From positions 39,795,115 to 39,859,114 of the forward strand of contig NC_045138.2 in NCBI RefSeq assembly GCF_008831285.2: 64,000 nt of DNA, written 5' to 3'. Below are positions 54,742 to 64,000 of this stretch, in pieces. Below the pieces are notes generated by a model, which was not told the DNA's origin, did no database searches, and saw only the letters and a list, made by a program, of their open reading frames with translations. This DNA is from Nymphaea colorata. Its lineage: Eukaryota; Streptophyta; Magnoliopsida; Nymphaeales; Nymphaeaceae. Positions within the stretch are counted from its first letter, which is position 1; the number at the start of each line of letters is the position of its first letter. The translations under genes and the position numbers were made by a program.

Positions 54742-55635
54742 TTAACATCATCCTAGTGGCAGACAACATACAATCATGGGAATTGATGTGTTGTGTTACC
54801 GTTTTTTTCGAAAGTAAATCAACGACAGAATGGTCGAGGTGAGCAAAGGGTTGGCTGGGCTCCAGCCCAGCCGGGCCTACTTTGTCGTGGGCTCGGACTG
54901 TTGGCAGGTCCAGTGGGGATCAAATATGATGGTGATCTTTACATACATGTTATTTACCAAATGTATTTATGTTAATCAGATATTCGATCTACATCTGATC
55001 CATTCTAAGCTAAATCCTAACTTATATCGTGATTAGACCAAGGTTCATCTCTCATATACGTATCGACTCAATTTTTCAGGTGAATGAGTTGCATGAGTAA
55101 AAATCGAAGCCTCCTCCTTCGCTCGCAGCTAGAAAATTCTGATTAAGAGGGTGCTGGTGATAAAATTAAAAAAATTTAAGACGTATTAATTTGTGACCAA
55201 AAGCATTATCATGAAGTATCAATATAAAAATAAACATTTTATTTTTTGGCATTTCCTAAAAATTCTAAATATTAATTATTTTAATGCGTTTTTTCGTTTC
55301 TTTAAGATTTTTTTTTGAAACATTTCTAGCCCGTATGCACAAACCGATTCAGCTGAACCAATGAACCGGCCGATTCACAGAATCGGAAACTCCGCAGCTG
55401 CCGGTCCGAATTAGGGCTCATTTCTGAAAGCAAGAACTTTCTCTTTGTTCACAGAGAGAGAGAGAAAAAGAGAAAGGAGGCGCCGGAGGACAAGGACTAC
55501 AGGGACAAGTCCCTTTATCTCTTTGAAAACCACAGCCACTATAAAAGTGCTGATAATCTTTCCCACACCAATAATGCATCAATCAATCTATCGAAGGTGC
55601 TGTGACAGTGCCTGCTTTGGTGATGTCCAACCGGT

Positions 55636-55675
<40 letters not shown>

Positions 55676-55690
55676 TAGAGAGAGAGTGAG
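55636..55690. repeat. TA/GA compound microsatellite
   Basis: A run of about 13 TA units is followed by GA units. Open frames over it are artefacts of the repeat. Confidence 0.95.
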
Positions 55691-58529
55691 AGAAAGAGAA
55701 AGCCGATAAAATAGGAATATATAACAAAATTTGGGGACAAGAGGTCCCCTAAATACAAAAACAATCCGTAAAAAACAAAAATAACGCAAAAAACACAAGC
55801 ATGAAGAGAAAGAAAGAGAGATGGGTCAAAATGTGAATGCATTAAAGGAAAGGTGGTGGGAAAAGCAATCAAGAACATACAAAAACTAATAAATAGATGA
55901 AAAGAACGAGAAAAACAGCCTACCAACAAGCAAACAAGGAAATCAGAAAAGGAAGATGAGATCGACGATCTCACTATCCCAAACCAGTCATGGATTCCAT
56001 GTACAGACGCCGGATGGATGTAGGTGCGCGGATTGTCTCTTTCACCCAGAGCCTAGAAGCTGGAAACCAATGTTAGAGTGTGGAGTTTGATCTATATTTA
56101 ATAGGCTTTTATATAATTTTGTATTTACTTTAATAATAGTGCTTTTTTTCTTGTACTCTTGATCTTTTTGAGATAGGAAAAGAAACCTGTGCGGCCATAG
56201 ACCCAGGAGAGCTTTTTCTTCGAACCATGTTAAAATTCCTGTTTCTTTTCTTGGTGTTGTGAATGAGAAAGAAAGAAGACCTTGTTCCTAAGAACTAGAT
56301 GGACCTTGGCTGGGCTCACATGGATTAGATAGGCCTTTTTGCTAGAGCAGAGAATCCTTTCCTGGACAGCCCTAACCAAAAGTACTGTAATAATAGTGCC
56401 TTTCTGACCTTACAAATTATGTGTATAGGCCACTGGGAAAAAGACAACTTCAGTCTGTGTTCATGGCAGCAAACAGAACAACTTGGCCCAAATAACAGAA
56501 GATCCATTGAACTGAAGAGCTTTATCTATAATTTCCAAGTTAAAGGACAATAATTCAGTAGTCAGGAACCAGTATGTATTCGTATCAATCGATGGGTACA
56601 ATGCGAAACCACTCTCCTTGCCCGTAGGGCATCATCGGGAATACCATTCAACCATCAAAAAGTGTTAAGATTCCACCGTTTGTGGTTCCAAAAGAGTAGC
56701 ACTTATGAGAATTAAACAGATGCTGCAACTTCAACACGCCGCCGTAGAACTCATTGTATGAACTGCTTAATATAGGGGTTAATGAAAGGACTTCATTCTG
56801 CATCATAAGTTGGAGTTCCTCAAGTGCCTCTGCTTTTTTTTTTTTTGAATCTTTTAGAATTGTTCAAGCTGCCTCCCACTCTTAGTAGGTGAAAACGAAC
56901 AAAAATATATCATTTGAGATCAACTCAACTGGCTCATTAAATAGCCAGGCTGGTTCATACCATTGCCTTAGACAACACCATCGATCAAAGAGAACAAAAA
57001 AAAAAAAAATGAAGGTGGATTCTTGGAACTCGTATTTCTTCGGTCCGTTAACGAAGTTTCTAATGTAGATGTTATGAAACCAAAGCACGCTAAGAAGGGG
57101 CCGGCGCTTTTCAAGAGCAGTTCAGAGTTTCTCACATTAATTCTCTCGGCCTTAAAAGTGGAGAACCCGTTCTTCTATGATGAAGCTCCGACGTCACGCA
57201 AGGTTTTTGAATATGTCATGCTTCCAGATCTACTTTCGAGATAATATTTGTAAATTATCCATCAACTCTTCAAAGTTTCTCTCGAAAGTTATACCCTTAT
57301 TTGAATGTTGATGGATGATCCGTTACTTGCCTAAAAGTTGAGCATCCATTGGTGACTTTTCCGTGTATATTTTCACCTTCAATTGGAGAATTTGTTACAT
57401 TGGTAACTTTTTTTTTATATATTTTCACGTCTAATTGGAGAATTGTTTGTGAAAAGTAGCTTTTACAGTGTGTAGAGATCAACATGTCATCAGTCTTTTG
57501 CTCAGTTTTTTTTAACTATTTATATGAAAAGAAGCACTGGAGTACCAAGAGTCTAGCGCCAAAAAAAGTTTAAGTTCAATGCCTGAACTGAACTCCCAAA
57601 ATGAAGCTCATCCCTATAACAGTTTGATTCTTACACTTAGAAATAAAAAAAAAACAAGGGTGTGGGGCATGGGAAAGCGTGCAAGCAAGGATTTAAGAGC
57701 TTTGAGGTGTAAAGTTTTGAACCACTTTGATTGATTCTTACTCAATAGTCAATAGATAAAGGTTGAGCGTTTCTCATAAAATTAAGTCGTGAGTAATTAT
57801 TTTTTTAATAATTGAGATCCCCGGTGATAAATTTTTCTTGGACACTATATCTCACGATTCCAGATCCACGATCCTTAACCAGGATCTTAGTTCTTGTGTT
57901 TGAAAGACGCCAAGCGAGACTTTGCATCCCATATATATCATGCTAGACCCCTCCCCAACTCCATCATAAATTTATGGTTCTCGATTCAGAGGAACCATGA
58001 ATTTACGGTGGGCTTTGTCGTAACCTAGATTATCATATCCTAATTTCAGGATAATAAATGGTGTTTTTATGATACGGGCGAAACCTCATGTGAGCATGTG
58101 TAGGCAGCTGGATGAACAGTCTCTCAAAATCCACTTATTTACATAGTAATTGGTCCGATATGTTTGATTATTTTATATATTAGTGCCCCTTAACCATTTA
58201 TTTATTTCTACATGAAACATTATTTTATCAATGCATTCCAGGTGTTCCCCTTTGTCTAAGAGTCTGTATGACACTAATAATCTTTTTTTTTATGAGTTTG
58301 CATGACACTATGAACTTTTTTTTTTTCAAATTAGTGCCCCTCAGTCAAAAGCTTGTCACTACACCAATACTTTATGACTTATCAAATCAAACTTTTATGC
58401 CGTTGTTTGTTTATAATTAAGCTCATACAGAATTTATATTTTTGTTACTGACACTAGGAAAGTACTATACGTAGATAGTGAAACTTAATCGCACTCCCTT
58501 CAGCGAAAAAACCCCTAATCTAGTCTAAA

Positions 58530-58703
58530 CAGGAGCAGAGCCAGGGAGAGGCCGGCAGGGGCCATGGCCCCCCTCAGATTTTCAAAAAATTAAAATTTGA
58601 ATTTAACCTACAAAAAAACTTGAAAAATTTTATTTCGTTTCTCAATAAAATTTTAAGAGCATAGTTAGGATTTTGTAATGAAAAATTCCTAGCTCTGCCT
58701 CTG
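58530..58703. mobile_element. hAT-like miniature element, best-preserved copy (174 bp)
   Basis: The left end CAGGAGCAGAGCCAGG and right end CCTAGCTCTGCCTCTG are inverted repeats matching at 14 of 16 positions. Next to the left end is a GC-rich block with GGGGCCATGGCCCCCC, and the interior is AT-rich. The flanks AGTCTAAA and TGGCTAAA agree at six of eight bases, fitting an 8-bp target duplication as made by hAT transposases. It has no coding capacity. Confidence 0.75.
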
Positions 58704-61221
58704 TGGCTAAATTATTCAGGTCGACTAGCGATGAATACATTGGAAGTCAAGTCAGAAGAGAAATTAACTACTACATACAACTAAAAATAACAGAAGGGCA
58801 AACAATTTGCAGCTTAATCTTTCCATAATTTGGTGATCCGAACAGAGATGCGGGCTTGGACATTTGGTCTCATGGAGAAGGTCAGATCTCTTGTGAATCT
58901 ATTCGTTTTTGCTTTGTACATAATTCATTTTTTAGGAAATAAAGAGTGGGGCCTATATCTTAGCAGCATTTTTCAAACAAAAGGACAAATTATTTGGTAA
59001 GTACCATGTAGATCAACTAGTAAGATGCATGTACTCGGTCACAAATTACATACAACTTGGCAAAGTACGTCCTAAAAATGAGAGCTCTCCACTTTAAAAT
59101 AACAGCTACCAAACAACGGCGGAGCTAGAAATTTTTGGCTGATCAAGATGAGAATCTTAGACCCTTCGAATACATAATGATATAATTGAAGAATGTTAAG
59201 CAAATGAATGAGAAGCACAAATATATAAACAGGCAAAGGGTTGAAGACAACCAATATGTAAATAAATAAATAAAATTTGCGAGTCCGTTTAGACGACCGC
59301 CCACACAAGCCCACATATGTGTGGGTATATAAATAAATAAATATATACATATTATCAGTCATTAACCTGGGGTTTGATATCACCTGCCACATGCAATTTA
59401 ATAAACTTCACGTGCATTCTTTCATTGGTAGAGAAGCAGCCGGTGCCTTCCCATCTCATTTCACATGTGAAAGAGAATATATCAGAGGCATACATAATCA
59501 AGAACTTACAATGCATTGATGGTCTAGAAAATCATGAATTTGCTGACAATAAACACGATTTAGTTTACGTTATATATGGTCTATACAGGAACTTTTGAGA
59601 ACCGGTTTTGTAAGGATAGCCCCATCTTTTTAGCCTTATAGTACCACGTAGAAAATACGTGCTTTGAATTAGATCTAACACTTAAAATTTTCTTTTGACG
59701 ACAAATTTTGAACTTAGATTTTTACTGTGACATGATTGGTTGACTTCTGAAAACATGTTTGGTGTTGACAAACGTCTAATCCAATGCATATTATCTAATA
59801 AAATAGAATTGACTGTAATTCGTTTTTGAGAGCCAGTATTTCACAGTAAACGTGAGTAGTCACGTAACGTGATCAACGGGGGGATTAGTTGGCTATATGA
59901 TTCATAAATGTTATGTTGATTGATCTCTCCAAAGTTACTTAATTGAGTTGAAACAATTTATGAGCAATCACATCAAAGTGATGAACCCATAATCGCTAGA
60001 TTCTCATATTTGTTCATAGATTATTATCTATAAAACAAATTTCAAAGCTAGTTCTCAACTAAAACTAATTGTTTCACACGAAGAGATTTGCGAACTATCC
60101 TAGCAATATAATCAAACTCATAATCGATCAATCGGTAGCCGCAGGCTCTTAATTTGAGCCGTCTAAACAAAGGTCAATTCTCGTGACGTGGGAAATATAG
60201 TGGGGCGATCATGAAATGTCACGCTCAGGCCTTTCGATCTCACGCATTACCCTCGAGGTGATCGGCTTTTCTTTATGGGTACTTTAGTTCTCTTTGAATT
60301 GTCAAATTTGTCGACTTCTGGCGGCAGCCTGATCAGCCTTTGCATTCTATCGTTGTTTATTTAAAATGAGTTCCTCTTATTCTATTTTATTCCGTCGATG
60401 TGAAACCCAGGTAGATTCCAACTGCGAGGTGTAGAAATTACAGAGATCAAAGCCTCCAATCGCCGATCGCAACACCCGCCGCAGTAGGCCAATGGTTTTT
60501 AGTTCAGAAGACGCCATGGCCGGCCGGAGTTTCTAAACTCCGGTGTGCCCAGTCTGAGCTCTGTCCCTCTATATTATATGCTTGAGTATCTGTAAAGCGA
60601 ATGGAAATGGGTACCGAGGCATGTTGCTGTTCCCGATAACTAATTAAAAAGTATTCAGGCAATCTAAGAATTCGATGGTTTTTATCTCTTAATAAACGAG
60701 CTTTGCAATGTTCACATTCAGGCCTACTAAATGAAGCCATCTACTTGCTCGATTTATGCTAAGAAGAGTCTCAGATTTTGACTTCTCTACTGGAAAATGT
60801 ACCAACTGTGGGAAATATTAACAAACAGTAGGTGATAAGTAGCCATCTCAGAAAATAAAACCTCCTCCCCAATCCCCATCTATAATCCTCCCCCTGTTTG
60901 GCCCGAGTCAAATTCCAAGATGCGCCCTTGGAACTCTTCAAAATTAGGCGCGTTTTCAGAAGAAACCAAAAGAGTTTGGTCCCCATTTGCTCGAACTTGC
61001 AGGAAAGAGTAGTTAAGCTGTGTAATGAGTAATTAAGCAGCCTGTGGGGAGGAGGAGGGAAGATCCACACTGAGGGCAATGCAGAAAGAAGCTCGGCGGA
61101 GCAGCAGTTTCGTTACGGAGCACACAAGAATCTGCCATGGTTAACAGCTTCACCTTGAAAAAGGGTCGTCGTCATCATTTCACCACCTACAGAACACGTC
61201 AAGCGAGCAGAGGTCACCACA

Positions 61222-61262
61222 CACGTGACCGGTGACCCATACTCCCTTCTCCCCTTTATATT
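61222..61262 (+). promoter_or_regulatory. Promoter of the TBL gene: G-box/ABRE and TATA box
   Basis: CACGTG at 61222-61227 is a G-box in an ACGTG (ABRE) context. It sits in a compact set of inverted GGTCAC/GTGACC half-sites (61212-61236). A TATA-like CTTTATA follows at about 61255-61261, roughly 110 bp before the start codon. Position and spacing fit a plant core promoter with a bZIP or bHLH binding site; function is inferred. Confidence 0.6.
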
Positions 61263-61371
61263 CTGCCTTTGGCGCCTTTCCAAATTTCCATGGCCATTTC
61301 CCTCCTTGGCTCCCAAAACATTTGATAGATTCCTTTCCCTCCCCTCTTCCTCTCCCACCAAAATCCCCGGG

Positions 61372-63905
61372 ATGGGTATCGAGTTTTTGCTTTCCCCTCC
61401 CCATTTGGGCGTCGTTTTCGTCCTCTCCATTCTTTTCATGAACAGTCAGGGCCTCGGAGCTTCTGCTCATAACTCGACGGGCCTTTTGTACAGGGAGCAA
61501 GGCATCAGCTGTAACATTTTTAGAGGGAGTTGGGTTTTCGACAATTCGTACCCTCTCTACGATTCATCACGCTGTCCGTTCATAGACTCGGAGTTTGACT
61601 GCCAGAAGTATGGCAGGCCTGATAAACTGTACCTCAAATACAGATGGCAGCCCCTCGGTTGTCATCTCCCAAAGTAAGCCTCTTCATCTTTCTTCCATTT
61701 TTTCTTCTGTGCTCCCCGAATCCAAATCAAAGAATCACACTGTTTCTTCTCTTTTAGTCTCTCCCTCTCTCTCTGATTTCTGTTTCTGTTAACTCTTTAT
61801 CTGATTGTAGCTTAGTGCTCTTTTCATTGTGTTTGGTATTTTTCTGCTTGTCCAAAGCAATTTTAAGCTCTGTCCCCCCCTCTGTTAGCTGTGTGTGATT
61901 AATGGTTGTCTGTTTTGTAGCTTTAATGCTATTGACTTCCTCACACGGATGAAGGGGAAGAAATTGATGTTCGTAGGTGACTCTCTGGGGCGCAATCAAT
62001 GGGTATCCCTCATGTGCATGCTCACATCCGCCGTGTCTACCGCCAGAACCCAGTATAACAAAGAAGAACCACTTTCCTCTTTGACATTCCTGGTGAGTAC
62101 TAAAGGAGAAGAAGAGGAAGAAAAAGAAAAACACCTCATCACCACCGACGCCACTTGTAGTTTCTGTCAGGAAGTAATTTTTTTGTTCTTGTGATGCTGA
62201 TGAATGTCAGGCATTTCGGCGTTGCAGGACTATGGCTTCTCTTTAATGTTCTACAGAGCACCGTATCTGGTGGACATACAGTCACAGAGCACGGGAAGAG
62301 TGCTCAATTTGAACTCCATTGAGAATGGCGATTCGTGGAAAGGGGTGGATGTCTTGGTGTTCAATTCAGGACATTGGTGGGTGCACAAAGGGAGAATGCA
62401 AGGGTATTCTTTCTTTCTTCTGCTCGGGCACCATGTTTGGCTAGTTTAAGCTCTGATTGATCTTTACTACACAGTAAAAACGATCATAATCTCTGTAACG
62501 CAGATGGGACTACATGCAACTGATGGGCCACACCTTCAAAGATATGGACAGAACAGCGGCTTTCACTCACGCGATGTTAACGTGGGCGAACTGGGTGGAC
62601 GCAAACACCGATCCCGTAAGAACGAAAGTGTTCTTCCAAGGAATGTCTCCTACCCATTACGAGTAAGATGCCATCAGCCACCTAAAGCCGTTCTTTGTAT
62701 CTGATATCAAAAAGGAAGGATCACATGGACCGCGTTTCCACTGGGGGGAAGGAACATGTGGTGTCTTGGGGCGCAGAAGTGGATGGAAGGTCTATCTTCT
62801 TGTCCATTGCTTAAAAGTCCAACCAGACGAGCCCACATTTCGCTTTCCTCACATGGGTGGCCATTTGGGAATTTGCTAAACATAAAAAAAACATCTCAAT
62901 TATTGTTTATTGTTGTTATTACTTACTATTTCAATTCATTTCCTCTATAATGTAAATAGACATAATAATAGTCATGGTGACATAAAAAACATTGAATGCC
63001 ATTAAAAGACATGGTCCAAATTTATATACATGTATATATATATATAGGCAAATCAAGTCACTGGGTCTATTTTATTTTCATTAAATAGGTAATAATGAAG
63101 ATTCAATGATATATATTTTTTTAATATACACTCAGTGGTAAGGTTTGTAGGCTGTTCTTATACAGGATCTAGTTAGGAAGGGGAGGATTCTGCAATCCTC
63201 TCTAGCTGACGTTTTGGTGGAAGTTTCAGATTTATGAGTTGCGTTATGTTCAACAAACCTCAAGGAAAGGACTTTGTCTGTCAATTTTTTTACAGAAGTT
63301 TTTTTAGGTTTTTTGTGATATGAAGAAAACACGCTTAAATTGGCATTTCTTTCATTTAATCGCCTGCTTAAATGAAAAGAAATCAAAACTTAAGTGTGTT
63401 TTTATTATTAATACATCAAAAATTAATCATGTTATTAAGTTTTCCTTCCTTCCTCTCACCTGTGCTGCATTTTTGAATGTTGACAGCACAGTTGACAGAG
63501 GGGAAGGTTAGAAAGAGTCGGCTTCTTTTCAGTTTCTTTGCCATCTTCTTTCTTTTGTTGTCAAGACATTAACATGTGCCTGTTGCTTTCTATAGGGCCA
63601 AGGAGTGGGGCGGTTCGAGCTCAGGCAGCTGCGCTGGTGAGACGAAGCCTGTAGGTGGATTCTTCTACCCGGGAGGTGCCCCAAACTTTGAAGCTCAGCT
63701 GCTATACGTCTTGCGCAAAATGTCTAAGCCTGCTACCCTTCTGGACGTCACCAGGCTCTCACAGCTCAGAAAGGACGGCCACCCTTCACTTTACAACGTC
63801 GATCCTTCGTCTGGTAAGAAGGGCAGCCCTGATTGCAGCCACTGGTGCCTGGCTGGTGTGCCTGATACTTGGAACCTTCTTCTGTATACTAGCTTGTTCT
63901 ACTGA
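61372..63905 (+). CDS. TBL/PMR5-family polysaccharide O-acetyltransferase (complete, 5 exons, 372 aa)
   Basis: TBL (trichome birefringence-like) proteins are Golgi type II membrane enzymes that acetylate cell-wall polysaccharides such as xylan, mannan or pectin. Exons are 61372-61673, 61921-62092, 62228-62403, 62504-62662 and 63596-63905; phases close (1,119 nt). An N-terminal hydrophobic segment ([12 protein letters not shown]) is the signal anchor. The PMR5N domain follows ([20 protein letters not shown] to [12 protein letters not shown]). The catalytic GDS motif is in [11 protein letters not shown] (Ser122). The C-terminal DxxH motif is [15 protein letters not shown] (Asp349, His352), which completes the Ser-His-Asp triad. 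Other landmarks are [17 protein letters not shown] and [11 protein letters not shown]. The gene appears intact. It is a short member with little linker between anchor and domain, nearest the TBL36-45 group in my judgement; the acetylated substrate cannot be told from sequence. Confidence 0.94.
63319..63405. mobile_element. Foldback miniature element, copy 2, in a TBL intron
   Basis: The left arm has AAAACACGCTTAAATTGG and TTTCTTTCATTTAA. The centre is TCGCCTGC. The right arm has TTAAATGAAAAGAAA and CTTAAGTGTGTTTT. It is related to the unit at 49028-49145 (shared CTTAAATT, TTTCTTTC and CGCCT). It lies in the 933-bp last intron of the TBL gene. Confidence 0.7.
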
Positions 63906-64000
63906 TGAGCTTCAAATTGCATTCTGCAAAGATGAAACCAGAGCAGCCATTCATTTCTGACAGATATGTGGCATTTGGGAAGTTGGTAGTGAAGATTTTT
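63906..64000 (+). other. 3' flank of the TBL gene
   Basis: This is the 3' UTR side of the TBL gene, cut by the window edge. No further feature is seen. Confidence 0.6.

Larger units (their letters stand above)
50771..61371. other. Gene-poor region between tRNA-Thr and the TBL gene
   Basis: I found no convincing protein gene in these 10.6 kb. The region contains a 74-bp tandem array, several hAT-like miniature elements, microsatellites (TA/TG/GA at about 52037-52078, TA/GA at 55636-55690), and a short coding-like fragment at 53980-54080. Open frames on either strand are mostly under 80 codons and of low complexity. The last 200 bp contain the TBL promoter. Confidence 0.55.

Noticed and set aside
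60504-60740. 78-codon minus-strand frame upstream of the TBL gene
   Set aside because: Short, unlike any family I know, and without splice partners giving a recognisable protein.
61113-61500. Minus-strand frames over the TBL promoter and first exon
   Set aside because: Shadow of the TBL exon and promoter; no family resemblance.

Overview
This is nuclear DNA of a flowering plant. The genes are split into many small exons with GT-AG introns. Protein sequences match plant orthologues, including a plastid ribosomal protein, a TBL cell-wall acetyltransferase and the plant type of NECAP and CofD-like proteins. Between genes the sequence is AT-rich with many microsatellites and short mobile-element relics. 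Introns of up to 3.6 kb suggest a mid-sized, non-grass genome, perhaps an early-diverging angiosperm; the species cannot be fixed from the sequence.

Layout, left to right. (1) 1-4446 (+): the 3' part of a NECAP-like clathrin accessory protein; its first exon lies left of the window. (2) 6263-10026 (+): a protein with a NUMOD3-type motif and a basic coiled coil, function unknown. (3) 11032-17008 (-): a complete 14-exon ATG7 gene (autophagy E1-like enzyme, 714 aa), with a probable GC-AG first intron. (4) 18975-24460 (-): a complete 20-exon MCM4 gene (replicative helicase subunit, 834 aa), with a palindromic pair of E2F sites just upstream. (5) about 26.7-45.2 kb (+): an 18-kb gene for a CofD/YvcK-fold protein orthologous to Arabidopsis MEE18. 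Its large introns hold a Ty1-copia relic and hairpins, and its N-terminus cannot be read in one frame. (6) 46717-48212 (-): plastid ribosomal protein bL34c in two exons. (7) 48.2-61.3 kb: a gene-poor stretch with a tRNA-Thr(AGT), a 74-bp tandem array and several short inverted-repeat elements. (8) 61372-63905 (+): a TBL/PMR5-family polysaccharide O-acetyltransferase with a G-box-like promoter.

The genes are unrelated housekeeping functions, as is usual in plant nuclear DNA, and there is no operon logic. No clearly new biological system was found. The best leads are the uncharacterised NUMOD3 protein, the CofD-like gene with its broken N-terminal frame and intronic hairpin, the GC-AG intron in ATG7, and a hAT-like family of miniature elements. 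Exon borders were set by hand from splice consensus, phase and recalled family conservation. Interior borders are firm because the reading phases close exactly; transcript ends and UTRs were not determined.
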